DNA of 64,000 bases, from contig NC_030384.2 in NCBI RefSeq assembly GCF_001625215.2, forward strand, positions 27,950,527 to 28,014,526, read 5' to 3'. Positions 1-11,340 of the stretch are shown here, piece after piece (position 1 is the first letter of the stretch; each line of letters opens with the position of its first letter). Below the pieces are notes generated by a model, which was not told where the DNA came from, made no database searches, and was given only the letters and a program-made list of their open reading frames with translations. The position numbers were made by a program, and so were the translations under genes. The stretch is from Daucus carota subsp. sativus. Taxonomy: Eukaryota; Streptophyta; Magnoliopsida; Apiales; Apiaceae.

Positions 1-25
1 ATTTGAGGAGGATGAGGAAAAAAAT

Positions 26-336
26 TGCTCCAAGAGAGCTTAGTGGAATCACTAAGAGTCTCTTATTTCTCTCTCCTCTCTTCTCAAAGTTAAGAGGCAC
101 CACATAGCTCTTAACTTCATTTTGCACAATAAAAAATCCATCACTCCAATTTACATCCACCTTTCCCTCTCTTTTTGTTTTATAGTGGAGCCCAATATGA
201 ATAAAATATGAAATAAAGAAGAGATATAGAGAGTATTGTTAGAGTTTACACTCTTAAATTTGTATTAAATTGCTAAGAGCCACATTGTTTATATTATATT
301 TAGATGCCAACTAAGAGGCTCTTGGAGATGCTCTTA
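26..336. mobile_element. PIF/Harbinger-type MITE (left end worn)
   Basis: The right end reads CTCTTGGAGATGCTCTTA, the usual Tourist/Harbinger terminus (GAGCATCTCCAAGAG in reverse). The left end, GCTCCAAGAGAGCTTAG, is a shortened, mutated inverse of it. The AT-rich centre has no coding potential. The left boundary is approximate. Confidence 0.55.
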
Positions 337-1432
337 TGTCTATATATATAAGTAGTGTCGATACCTGTCACCTCGTGACACGCACCCCTGATCAAGTTGT
401 AGCTGCCTTTTCCTTCATCGCATGTCCCCGTTATGTGCTGCTACAGTAATAGTTAGCGGGAGTTTGGAGCGGGCCCTATCACCTCGATTGCCAAAGCACA
501 TTATCTAGTTTTCTGATTAGTTTGTGAGATTTGATAATGCTCCCTCCGTTCCAAATTAACTGTCTTATTTGACATTTTCAAGGTCAATTTGACTGAAAAA
601 TATATATATTAAATAATTGAATAAATTATGAAAAATATATTACTGAAAAGATTATCAAATCTATTTTAAAATCTATTTTTCAGTTTTATAAAATTGTAAA
701 AGAATAATTTTTAATATTTAATCAAAATTGGATCAAATTGACCACCAAACAAAACGGTTAATTTGGGACAGGAGTAACTTTCTGTCAAGACTCACCTTTC
801 CGTTATACTCTACGTTCTTCTGTAGAGCTCACGTGACTATGCTATATTGTAAACGAACGTGAATCTCTATGATTAATCTTTAAACTTACTCTGTGTGAAC
901 AAACTCAATCCCATGTTTTGAAACATTTTAATTTGTCATTTTTCATCCTCAGATCCGACGAAGCCGCTGTAAGATATGAGTTTTATTTTCTCTCTTTAAG
1001 ATAAAATATTACGGCCAAACGAAAGCATATAATTTCAAATTGACTATATTGTGTATTCATATTTAAGGGTGAGCATATATCTTAAACTATCAAAATTTAT
1101 AAAAATAAATAATTTTAAGAGGCCATATAGTAAAATAACAAATTGGGTGAGTTAGTTTCTCAAAAAAAAAAAAAACAAATTGGGTGAGTTAGAGAGTGTG
1201 TTTCTAAAATAGAATGATAAAAGTGACGTGTAAGTAAATAACTCATTGTACCTACAACAACTTTGTCTGTATTTCCCGTAATTTAATACAGCTTCATAAG
1301 AGGTGCTTACTAAAACAATTTTGTTTGTGTTTCCCATATTTTACGGCGAATTAAGCTTGATTTATTTGTTGTTTAGGGGAGAGGCACTTTTAAATTGACG
1401 TTAGAAAACTAGATGTACACTGCTCAGCTCAT
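337..1432. other. Non-coding stretch containing one Stowaway-like MITE
   Basis: No credible ORF. Positions 540-774 form a Stowaway-like MITE: the left end is CTCCCTCCGTTCC and the right end GGGACAGGAG is followed by TA. A CACGTG hexamer lies at 830-835, but nothing ties it to a particular gene. The rest is AT-rich and unrecognised. Confidence 0.5.
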
Positions 1433-1653
1433 GCGCTCGTTTGTTTAAGATAAGCAGAAGCTTTTTCTAATTTCTGTTTTTCTTGACTCATGTAAATAAT
1501 TAAAAATATTTTTAAAAAGTTGAGAATGATAGTTTTTTTCTCAGAAGTTCTACTTTTTTTTCAAACACTTTATTAATTTATTTACATCACACTTCTAATT
1601 TACTTTTTTACTTTAAACAAAAAATCATTTTTTTAAATTTGTCCAAACAGCCT
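1433..1653. mobile_element. MITE family A, copy 1 (hAT-like, GTTTGGGC termini)
   Basis: About 220 bp starting GCTCGTTTGTTTAAGATAAGCAG and ending GTCCAAACAGCCT. It shares order and wording (AAGCAGAAG, TTTTCTTGAC, CAAACACTTTATT, ACTTCT) with the copies at 2579-2803, 11192-12764 and 22085-22326, and all end in versions of the inverse pair GTTTGGGC and GCCCAAAC. Only the family relationship is secure; the superfamily is an inference. Confidence 0.5.
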
Positions 1654-1679
1654 ATATATGTGCAGTGTAATCTGCAGCT

Positions 1680-3048
1680 CTTATATCTGTAGCTCTATAC
1701 CCAACAGAAGCTAAACCTTCAAGTCGTGTTAGTATAATCAACTGAAAGGTACACTTCTCAAACTTTGACGCTTGTTTGGTAATTGGTTAGTTTCCAGGTT
1801 TTTGGTGATTGTGTATGAGCTTTGTTAGGCTACGGAGTTTGGTTAACAAAATTATTCTCGCTGTAGTATAAATTTTATGTACTGTGTTTGTTTCTGTTAA
1901 TGTTTTTTATGCGGCTTGTAAATCTTAACACTGCGTAGATTCTAAAACTGCCTTCAAGTCACTTGAATGAGAGGTAATTTAACAAAATTTGTATTCCAAG
2001 TTGGAGGTAATTGAAGAACATGTATGTAATTTTCATTTTTCTTGAACCAGAAATCTAACAATATATTTTGTAAGGAATACTCATTCTACTTTTTCATCAC
2101 ATTTTCCTTACATACTTTATCTCAAAAAATTAAAATCACTCATATTTAATAAATAATTTCAATATCTCTCTTTCTTCATGATTTTTTTAAAATAATTTTT
2201 CATTTAATTCTCAGCTCATTCCATTCTATATAAATCGTTCTATACAAGTGAACAAAACCTAAATGTTATATTAAACATTGCAGAGTAGTAATTTAATTTG
2301 AATGACAAGTTTTTCTTTGCAGTGGTACTATCAGGTTCCTCTGTCAATATTTTCCAGTTTTTCTAAAAAATTATTTGAATTACTATATGAGAAAATGCAA
2401 TGAAACTCTAATGGAAAAAATTTCTTTAAATTAAACATTTCGACTTGAAATTTTTTTATACTTCCCCTTTTGCTCAAAAACTTAAAACTCCTTTTTTTGG
2501 TTGGTCGAAAACATAATTTAGACCATATCCGGTTGAAATTAATGTCGGTCGGCGAATTTCAATATATTATCATAGTATGGGCATGTTTGTTTACGAGAAG
2601 CAGAAACTGCTTCTCGCTTCTGCTTTTCTTGATCCGTTTGTGTAAAGAAGCAGAAGCACTTTAAAGAAGCTGAGAATCCTAACTTCTCTCTCACAGCTTC
2701 TTCTTCTTTTCCAAATACTTTATTCACTTATTTACTTCTCACTTCTGCTCCACTTCTCTGGTTTAAGCAAGAAGTCACTTTTTTAAGCTTGCCCAAACGG
2801 CCCCTATATTTGTGACCCTTATTATTATAAAATAAAATTTATAAATTCTTCCTTTTATTCATAAAAACATTTTAATATTTAAATTTTTATTCAAGAACAA
2901 TTTTTTTAAACATAAATTATAGAACAATAATCATTTTATAAGGTGCCCGAGACAGATGAAATGTGTTTTATTCATGTTTACTGATGCTCATCCAACTTGG
3001 ATATTACCAAATTCAGAACTTGAATAAAAATTCATGAGTTTTATGCAG
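1680..3048 (+). promoter_or_regulatory. Leader exon and 5'UTR intron of the first DUF247 gene
   Basis: A leader exon ends at 1748 in CTGAAAG before GTACAC, and an acceptor TTTTATGCAG ends at 3048. The sequence around that acceptor (attaccaaattcagaacttg, then gcagtgagaaat) matches the acceptor regions of the copies at 18285 and 23228, which lead directly into ATGGAGCC. The 1.3 kb intron has gained MITE family A copy 2. Splice sites are inferred by comparing paralogs. Confidence 0.55.
2579..2803. mobile_element. MITE family A, copy 2
   Basis: About 225 bp beginning CATGTTTGTTTACGAGAAGC and ending GCTTGCCCAAACGGCCCC. It is the cleanest member of the family, inserted in the 5'UTR intron of the first DUF247 gene. 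Its repeated AGAAGCAGAAG blocks could fold back. Confidence 0.5.
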
Positions 3049-3068
3049 TGAGAAATCGAGCCAACACC

Positions 3069-4425
3069 AATAAACGCCAATCTCCAAACTTTTCACAATT
3101 AAAAATTATCAAAAGCCGGACCTCCCATTTCTCGATGTGCGTGAGATGATGGTTAGGCTAGTACTGCCTCCGTCCCCATTTACATGTCCCCATTTGACTT
3201 TTAACCAGTCAAATTGACCAAATTTTATCAATTTGACTGGTACTCAAACAGGGACATATAAAAGGGGACGGAGGGAGTATCTCAAACATTCAGATCAATC
3301 AAACCCCACACCACCACCACCCCACATTCTGATCATTCAATACCTATTTTCACTGTTCTTTTCTACACTTAAATAGATCCTTGTATCCTTGTGTGTGTAT
3401 TTCGGAGTGCTGTGATGTGAGTGTTGGCTTGAATTGGGGCTGGGTTTAATTAAGGGTTTGTGAGGATGGATGTTGGGTTTGTTTAAGGCCGTGAAATCGA
3501 AGAGAGGGAGCGGAGTTGAGTAGAAGAGGTGAGGTCGGTGTAAGGCTGTGTGGTGGAGGGACTGCCGCCATGAGAGACAGCAAGGGGATGCCTCGTGGAG
3601 GGTCGTGGGTAAAGAAAGAGGGAGTGAAGGGGTTGGACGTTTGACGAGAAAAAGAGCGATGGTGGTCTGGTGGTTGTAGCACGGCAACAGCCGCGTCTGT
3701 GCGGCCAAGAGGTGACTGTCGCCCAAGGTTGGCTGTGAAGGTGACTCGCGACGGAAGAATAAGGGAAGGGTTGAGGTCGGCTGGTTGAAGTTCGAGCGGG
3801 GTTGTCGGATGTTGCAGTGGGTTGGGGTTTCTTGGTGGCTGATGGTGTAAAACAGGTGGTCATCGTACTCTTCGCGGTAGTGGCTGAGGGCTCCGGCGTC
3901 GACAGTTCCATGATCAGTATATGATCGGTTTCAAAATAGAAGGCGTAAATTGTGCCTCTTGATTGAGGGCGTTAATTGTGCCTCATGATTGAGGGCGTAA
4001 ATTGTGCCTCCTCATTGAGGATTTTAATTGTGCCTTGTCTTAATTTAGGGCGTTAATATTTTCTGATTATACTCTAATTAAGAGTTTAATTGTCTCAATT
4101 ATGAATTATCATAATTTTGTGAATATTTGATTAACACATGCATATACACGTGATTTTATTATTGGATATATTTTTTATATAATATATATAATCTGTTATA
4201 TATATCAATTAATATTATTCTTGTTTCCTTTGTTTTATTTTCAGGATTCTTAGAAGAAGACGGGTTTTTCTTTTCGGATATTAAAGTTTTATTGTCTAAA
4301 TTTCCCCGGTCATCTTGCATGTCCGACGGTTAGATAATAAGCTTTTTTGAATGATAGAATTATCACGGTGAATTGCCGATTCTTATTTGTGAGATTTATT
4401 CTTATTTTCAAAAAAAAAAAAAATT
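3069..4425 (+). mobile_element. Poly(A)-tailed retroposed insertion at the DUF247 start codon
   Basis: This 1,357-bp segment ends in a run of 14 A (4410-4423) and TT. It lies between two copies of a 14-bp host sequence, ATCGAGCCAACACC at 3055-3068 and ATGGAGCCAACACC at 4426-4439, which differ at one base. A 3' poly(A) tail flanked by a 7-20 bp target duplication is the mark of LINE-driven retroposition. The body matches no gene I know. It contains a Stowaway MITE (3164-3277) and a short tandem repeat of a roughly 33-bp unit containing AATTGTGCCTC (about 3943-4050). It separates the coding sequence from its leader, and the left copy of the start codon now reads ATC. Confidence 0.6.
3164..3277. 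mobile_element. Stowaway MITE with TA target duplication
   Basis: It starts CTGCCTCCGTCCCC and ends GGGGACGGAGGGAG, flanked on both sides by TA. The inner arms (ACATGTCCCC and GGGACATATA) extend the inverted repeat. At 114 bp it is typical for Stowaway. It is nested inside the retroposed insertion. Confidence 0.8.
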
Positions 4426-5914
4426 ATGGAGCCAACACCCAATTTACAAGTGAGGATTACAAGCTCATCAAATGATGAAGAGTGGATTCATTTAATTGAT
4501 AGTAAGCTAAGTCTAGTAAGGAGGAACCAACAGGATTTGGGTATTTGTAGAGTTCCTGATGTACTCAGAGCAGAAGAACCACGAGCCTACACCCCTAAGA
4601 TGGTATCCATTGGTCCTTATCATCGAAACAAACCTGAGTTGCGAGCTATGGAGGAGTTTAAATGGAGATACACGTCAGATTTTATTGATCAACTAGCAGA
4701 AACAGATACGGGGAACATTCAAATCAATGAGTCACATGGTGAGTCTATTGAAAACTCACCTCAAACATTGGCTTTGAAAAAGTGTTGCAAAGTTATATCA
4801 GAACTGGAAGTGGAGGCTCGCGCATTCTATGCTGAAGATATCAATCTAGACACGTATCAGCTAGTGCAGATGTTCCTACTTGATGCTTGTTTTATACTTG
4901 AATACATGAGAAGAATTCAACTTACAAGAGAAATAAAACGTTCAAGGGCAGTTCCCTGGGTACCAGAATCATCGGAATTGCTAGTTAGTCAGTTGACAAA
5001 TATTATTGCTTTGACACAAGATTTAATGCTACTGGAGAACCAAATTCCATATAATATTCTGCAACAGCTTTTCGACTTAATACCAATTGCAAGGAGAATA
5101 ACAGATGCAAGTGGTCAAGTTTTGTCCCTTCAAGAGCTAGCCTTTGCCTTTTTTCATGCGTTTACGGATCATTTGTGTTATAATATTTCACCGCTTAAGA
5201 TACCCATTCAGGATGCCACCTTTACTCATTTACTAGATATGTTGTACCAAATTTGTAGCTCCGCTTCTGAGATATCATCACCCTTGGAAGAGGAAGATTG
5301 GACAAGGCTGAAGTGGGGATCGAAAAGCTGTGCGGCAGAACTTATAAAATCTGGTTTTCGAATTTCTTTACATCCCTCTAGGGCGAGCATGGTGGACATA
5401 AAATTTAAGGAAGGGGAAATTTTTCTTCCAAGTTTCGTTAATGATGACTTTACTAGCCCGTTATTTAGAAATCTCATTGCTTTGGAGCAGAGCAGAAATG
5501 GCAGACAAGTTATTATTTCATATATATTTTTTATGACAAGTTTGCTCCGTTCTGAAGAAGACCTAAATATACTTGACGGGGCAGGTACAATACTGAATTT
5601 TCATAAAGGTACGTTTATCCCAACTTATATCCAAGGATTGCTCATAGGAAATTCACCCGAGGACTTCGTATTTAGAGATTTATGCATGTGAGGAGCTTAA
5701 TAATTATAAAGTATCTTGGTGGAGGTGGCGCAGAGTGAAGGGATATACCACTGTGACTTGGTTTAGATGGAAAGCGTCTGTCAAGGATTTGAAACGAGAT
5801 TATTTCAAAAATAGGTGGAGTTATTTAACATTCTTAGCTGCATCTTTTGTCATTCTCCTCACGGTTGCTCAGACTTTTTATACTATTCGTGCTTATTATC
5901 CTCCCTACCACTAA
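4426..5914 (+). pseudogene. DUF247 protein gene 1, start codon displaced and anchor frameshifted
   Basis: The frame is open from 4426 to 5691 (421 residues) and has the family landmarks in order: YTPKMVSIGPYHRNKPELRA, LVQMFLLDACFILEY, LLENQIPYNILQQLFDL, and KSCAAELIKSGFRISLHPSR. At 5685-5688 four extra bases (CATG) stand where the intact paralog reads TTATGTGAGGAG, so translation stops at TGA 5689. The lost tail, still readable to TAA 5912, holds WRWRRVKGY and the hydrophobic anchor FLTFLAASF-like stretch. The promoter and leader are also cut off by the poly(A)-tailed insertion. If transcribed, it would give a soluble DUF247 protein without a membrane anchor; more likely it is a dying copy. 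The function of eudicot DUF247 proteins is mostly unknown. Confidence 0.85.
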
Positions 5915-5961
5915 AAGTGTTTTAACCTTTTATCTGGGCTATTTTCTTTAGTTAAGTACTT

Positions 5962-6090
5962 CACTACAAGAAAAGCGGCTAATTTCGACTGGATAATTTC
6001 GACCGGGAGCTATTTTCGACCGTATACGGTCGAAAATAGTCATTTTCGACCAGAAATGGACGGTCGAAAATGACCGCTTTTCCTGTAGTG
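5962..6090. mobile_element. CACTA-type MITE with CTT target duplication
   Basis: 129 bp, from CACTACAAGAAAAGCGG to CCGCTTTTCCTGTAGTG, flanked by CTT on both sides (5959-5961 and 6091-6093). Inner blocks TTTCGACCG and CGGTCGAAA repeat in inverse orientation, so the whole element can fold. The 3' flanks of the paralogs at 19740 and 27187 read straight through this point (gtacttgta), giving an empty site that confirms the insertion. Confidence 0.9.
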
Positions 6091-6594
6091 CTTGTACTTT
6101 ATACTTTTGGTTTCATAAATAATCATTTAAAAGATAAATCTTCTGGTTGTTTCTATCTATTTTAGGTGATACAGTGTTCATGCAAGTTTTGTGATAGTAA
6201 GTATACGATGATGAAGTCTTTGAACTTGGACATTTTAAAAACAGAACTTGAGCACTCAAATTTACTTAACTGGAAAAAGTGTTTTTAAGTTAACATAGAA
6301 ATGATGCAGCACTAACTCTTCCAGGCAGATAAATTTTATTGATTATTGATGTGGAATTTATAAACATAACCATGTTGCCAGAGAGCAACACTACATACAC
6401 TGAGAAAGAAACTAATCAGATCATGTGTGTTCAGCCAATTAAAACTTTCTATAGAATTAAGATGTTACATCAAGAGGTATGACATAGTTTTTCAAATCAG
6501 TTGTTACTTGGTTTTTTCAGTGAGTAAAGTGTTTTCTTTAGTTTCCGATTTTTTCCTTTCTTCCATTAAATCTTAAACCTTTATTTTATCGTTA

Positions 6595-6925
6595 GAGCAT
6601 CTCCAATGGGAGGTGTCAAGAGGGGTGCCAATGCCATGTGGCATGACATGGACGGGCACTCTCGTTAGCACCCCCATTGGAGATGTTGGAGTGCTAACAG
6701 GGTGCCAACTTCATTTGTCATCCCAATAATACATAAAATATAGATTTGTGGTCCCAATAATACATAAAATATTATTTTCTATTAAGAAAATTGGCATCTT
6801 GGAGAGTGTATTTTGAAAGAAGGGTGCTAAAAATAATTTGAAAGAGTGTGAATATAAAAAATAATATTTTGACTTATGTGTCAAAATTGACACCCCTTGA
6901 AGGGTGCCAACCATTGGAGATGCTC
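6595..6925. mobile_element. PIF/Harbinger (Tourist) MITE with TTA target duplication
   Basis: 331 bp, from GAGCATCTCCAATGG to CCATTGGAGATGCTC, flanked by TTA at 6592-6594 and 6926-6928. The interior repeats GGTGCCAAC-type blocks in both orientations. Non-coding. Confidence 0.88.
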
Positions 6926-6928
6926 TTA

Positions 6929-7740
6929 TAACTAATAAGATATACACCTAAATTATATAATATTTAACATTTATCAAATTCATTCATTCATTATTACTAT
7001 TTTTCATTCCCTCCGCTTTTCACATTTTTTACATTGTCTGGCTCACATTTTAAGACTTTTATTAAATATAGTTTCATAATTTATTATATTTTTTTAATTA
7101 ATATTTAAACATTAATTTTTTATTCAGAATAAAAAAATTTAAATTTTATTTTGAAACTACATTCTATATAAGTATTATATAAAATGCTTTTGAATAAAAA
7201 ATATGAGATATATTACACTAATCAGAAGCTTAAGTTAATATACCTAAAAACCTCTGTAGTTGCTTTTTGTCTTCAATTATATCCGGGAACTTATGAATAT
7301 GTTCAAGAATGTGTGTTTGAGGACAATGCGTTCCTTGTCCTTATTTTCACTTAATTGACAAAGAAACTTGATCAGCTGGCTTGTAAAATTTCTTTGTCAT
7401 AATTAGCAAAATAAATACTAGTCACCTAACTTACCTGAGCTGGTATTTGGAAATTTTCGTTTCAGCAATGTAAATTCTGTTTGTTTCTTATGGCCCGGTC
7501 AGCAGCTGTTCGCTTCACTTCTCTCTGTGATACTTTTGATTCGCCAAACACCGACACATTTGCCTAAATGATTGACCCGACTCGACCCGAGACGCAGAAT
7601 GGTGGCGACGGTAGCGCGTGTGTACCCGCACACGAGGCTCACGCTAACACCATGCACACCCACATATCTTGTGCACTACTCTTGCACATGGTACTATAAG
7701 CTTGTCCAATGTTTGCACTGTTTCATTATATCAATATACT
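6929..7740. other. Intergenic AT-rich stretch ending in a DUF247 leader remnant
   Basis: No gene recognised. Positions about 7705-7748 (tgtccaatgtttgcactg, then tatcaatatacttttggaag) match the leader of the decayed DUF247 copy at 15937-15980. This is therefore the left part of a leader that the next two hAT elements interrupt. Confidence 0.45.
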
Positions 7741-7748
7741 TTTGGAAG

Positions 7749-8716
7749 CAGTGGCGGAACCAGAGGGGGCTAGAGGATGCTAGAGCCCCCCAACTCGAAA
7801 AAACAGTGTTTATTTTTTTCGGCCCGGCGGAATTATTAATGTCAATATAAATTTTTTCCAGCCCCGCTGAATTATTAATTTCAATATAATTTTTTTCTGC
7901 CCCCGCTGCATTATAAATATCATAGAGAATGACTCGTTTTCCAAATTTCAAGGTATGATATTTTGATTGATTCTTGGATAAATTGTTATTCTTTATTCTT
8001 TTTGTAGCTACTATGATTTTGTATAAAGAGATTATTAATTGGGAGTTCCGGATTTCTCAAGAATTAGAATTTGAACTTTGAACAATTGAGTGGTATATAA
8101 TTTGATGAACCACAGTTTTATGAACATAATGTGGGGATTCCGTTGTTTGGTGAACATAATTTGATGTTAATGTTTGTGATGGTTAAGCGTAGCACATTGG
8201 TTCATTATTTTAGAAGAAAACGAATGATGTATTGCAGTTTAAAATTTTACATTTGTTTTTGTGAATTGTAATGATCACTTGTTTTCAAAAAACTTTGCAC
8301 ATAATTACATTACTCTTCTGATATATTAAAATGTATATGTATCCTCTTGAAGCAACTTGTATAATCTTAAGAAATATTCTTGCAATCTAGATAAAAAGAA
8401 TCAATCTAAAATGTTCCGAAACACGATTCCTCCTCGACCTGGATCACCAGGGATCACGTTCGAGTTCGCTAATTTTGGCAATCCCCTTTTAACTTAAGCG
8501 ATATATATAAGAAAGGAAGATAACTTGACACTATAGATTATTTAGTGAAAAATCACTAAAAGAGATCAAGATATCGAACCACGAACCGGATTTACGGATC
8601 ATCGTACCCGATTCATAAGAACAAACGTTTTATGTACCCAATCCCGTACCTCGTACCCCACGACCCTGAAGAACACTTTTCGAGCCCCCTAAATCTAAAT
8701 CCTGGTTCCGCCACTA
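7749..8716 (+). mobile_element. Non-autonomous hAT element, copy A of an inverted pair
   Basis: 968 bp, starting CAGTGGCGGAACC and ending GGTTCCGCCACTA, flanked by the 8-bp duplication TTTGGAAG (7741-7748 and 8717-8724). An 8-bp duplication with CAGTGGCGGA termini is a hAT signature. I see no transposase frame. Its body is repeated in reverse orientation in the adjoining element, starting at 8725. Confidence 0.85.
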
Positions 8717-8724
8717 TTTGGAAG

Positions 8725-9691
8725 CAGTGGCGGAACCAGGACTAAGATTTAGAAGAGGCTCAAACAGGTTATATGGTTCACAGGTCCAGGTACGAGTTAC
8801 GAGATCGGGTAGATAAAACACTAGTTCTTGTGAATCGAGTACGATGACCCGCGAATTCGGTTTGCGGTTGGATATCTTGATCCCTTCTAGTGATTTATTA
8901 CTAAACAATATATAGTCTACTTATGATTTTCATGATTAAAATATCTATTTTACCCGAAAAAAGAGAAGTAAATTAATCTGAAAATGAATTTTAAGGTTAT
9001 TTAATATATGGTAATAACCTTCAATACGTATTTATAAGGGGATCTAAATCTATTTTGTAAAAAGGCATGTCTTGTGTGTCTTTTTCTTCATCTGTTTCAT
9101 CTTCCCAACTCCTTTCTTTTCCTCAGATTGATACTTTTTATCTAGAGTGCAGGAGCATTTCTTAATATTATAAAAGCTGCTAGAAGAGGATACATGCACA
9201 TTTTAATATATCAGAAGAATAATGTAATAATGTGCAAAGGTTTTTGAAAACAAGTAAGTGACCATCACAATTCACAAAAACAAATATAAAAGTTTAAACA
9301 ATAATACAAAATTATGTCATCAAACAGCGAAACCCCCCATATTAGGTTCATCAAACAGCGGTTCATCAAATTATTTATTGCTCAATTGTTCAAAGTTCAA
9401 ACTCTAATTATTTAGAAATCCAAAATCCTCAACTAACAATCTCTTTATACAAAATCACAGCAGATACAAAAAGATTAAAGAATAACAATTTATCCAAGAA
9501 TCAATCAAAATATCATACCTTGGAATTTGGAAAGTAAGTCCATCTCTATGATATTTATAATTCAGCGGGGGCTAAAAAAATTTAAATTGACATCAATAAT
9601 TCAGCGGGGACTAAAAAAAATTTATACAATGTTTTTTCGAGTTCAGGAGGGACTCTAGCATCCCCTATAGCTCCCTCTACTTTCGACACTG
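8725..9691 (-). mobile_element. Non-autonomous hAT element, copy B, inverted next to copy A
   Basis: 967 bp, starting CAGTGGCGGAACC and ending CGACACTG, with the same 8-bp TTTGGAAG at 8717-8724 and 9692-9699. Long stretches are reverse complements of copy A. For example, AATAACAATTTATCCAAGAA here matches the inverse of the A block near 7974. The two elements share the middle 8 bp as spacer, so 7749-9691 is one long inverted repeat. Confidence 0.85.
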
Positions 9692-11100
9692 TTTGGAAGT
9701 AGCTCAACTAAAGTCATCTCCAAGTTACCTATAGTTTTAAAAGTAAAGATTCGTAATACTTTTTTTTCAATATTGAAAAAACATGTAGCTCCTTTTATTT
9801 CCCTTGAAGAATACATGAGAATTGAGATTCATTACTAAAAGTATATATTCATCAAAAGAGTTTGAAGCAGGATACACTATAAAGGATCCGGTAACCACAT
9901 TTAAAGCGCGACTAAAAAGTTACTCCCCTGATGGAGTAGAGTATTCCAAAATGATCCCCATAATACCAGATTCCCTGTACTCAAGTATAAGATATATTAT
10001 TTTTAAGTTGTCCAGATTTGGATCCCGGATTATTCTATTCCATCGGATACAAATTAGTTCCAGGTATTTGGGGTCCGCGATTATTTTATTCCATCGGATA
10101 TAAACCAATTCTAGGTATTTGGGGTTTAGATCTAAACCTAATATGAGTCAATATCATATATTTTTGTTTTCAAATAGAATAGTTTATAATCCATCCAATA
10201 TGATCCACTAACATTAAATATCAATTTTATTTTAATTATTCAAATAATCACGATTTATTCCAAATAAACATACGCCCTCCGTCCCAGTCATCTGTATACA
10301 AATGGTTGGGACATGGAGACCAAGAAATTGTGTAAGAAATGAGTAAAGTTGGATGAAAAGTGGGTATAGTGGTGGGACCCATTTATATTTAATAATAGAT
10401 TTGAGATAGTGGAGGAAAGTAGTGGGTGTAATAGTGTTTATATTATTATAAAATGGAGATAGTGGAAGAAAGTAGTTGGTGAATTGATGTTTTATATTAT
10501 AAAAGTTTACTACTTTTGGAATGTATACAATTGATGGGACGTCCCAAAAAAGAAATTGTATACAATTCATTGGGACGGAGGGAGTAATACTGTAAAAATA
10601 AAATAATTATAAATTAAAACTTACAATTATAAATAAGATAGTATGCATTATCATGGTGAATACATCATATTTTATGAAGATTTAAATTTAAATATGATAT
10701 TAAAATTTTATAAAATGATGATCCTTTACCTATGAATGTAATCGGTTAAAAATATAATCTCTATATGAGTTTGAACAATACATGAATCATATTCGGGGTG
10801 GAATCATATTACAAAAAATAATATGAGAACTAATCTGAGTGGGTTTATGAATGCTAATATCTAAGATCATATTTTATTCGGTCTTAATTTTTAAGCGAGT
10901 TTTTGATATTTTCATAACAAATATGACATATATCATATTTTTCATGTCGGATATAAGTCAATACACCAGATAGTCCACGTCGGCCTCGGTATCATCAAGT
11001 TCTTTTAACTCTGCACCAATGTTACATTATAAATACTTGGAAATTTAACTCATCAAAACACCTTCACTCATTTATTCGATTATGGGTTTGAGTTTCTATT
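9692..11100 (+). pseudogene. DUF247 remnant: leader, N-terminus and a middle fragment
   Basis: The leader continues at 9699 (agctcaactaaagtcatctcc) after the hAT pair. Around 9870-9950 a coding remnant reads DPVTTFKARLKSYSPDGVEY, closely matching the N-terminus of the copies at 34237 and 52562. Family similarity then stops until about 11000-11090, where ctctgcaccaatgttacattataaat and cactcatttatt match the middle of the 52562 gene (near 53305-53380). Between them is unrelated AT-rich repeat DNA and a Stowaway MITE (10273-10584). The same arrangement recurs at 15930-17350, so this decay predates a segmental duplication. Confidence 0.65.
10273..10584. mobile_element. Stowaway MITE with TA target duplication
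   Basis: 312 bp, starting CGCCCTCCGTCCCAGTCATC and ending TTGGGACGGAGGGAG, flanked by TA. Two inner blocks (TGTATACAA and TTGTATACA types) extend the terminal inverse. Inserted in the DUF247 remnant; the duplicate segment at 16.5-17.2 kb lacks it. Confidence 0.8.
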
Positions 11101-11340
11101 TCTTTTTTGATTATTCTTCCAACAATAGTGACAAGCGGAAATAAATTAAGTAGATATTTGTCCATATCAAAGAATTTTATTAGCACCAATGGAGTCGTTT
11201 GGGTGAACTTAAAAGAAGTGACTTCTTGCTTAAAATAAAGAAGTGGAGTGGAAGTGAAAAGTAATTTAAGACTTATAAATTGATTAAACTGTTTGGGAAA
11301 TAAGCAGAAGTCCTGAAACAAAAACTAGCACTTTTTATAA

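Noticed and set aside
830..835. CACGTG G-box
   Set aside because: A single hexamer far from a mapped start carries little weight.
3337..3911. Three overlapping minus-strand frames rich in Pro, Ser and Thr
   Set aside because: They are composition shadows of a GC-rich, repetitive patch inside the retroposed insertion, with no domain and no conserved start.
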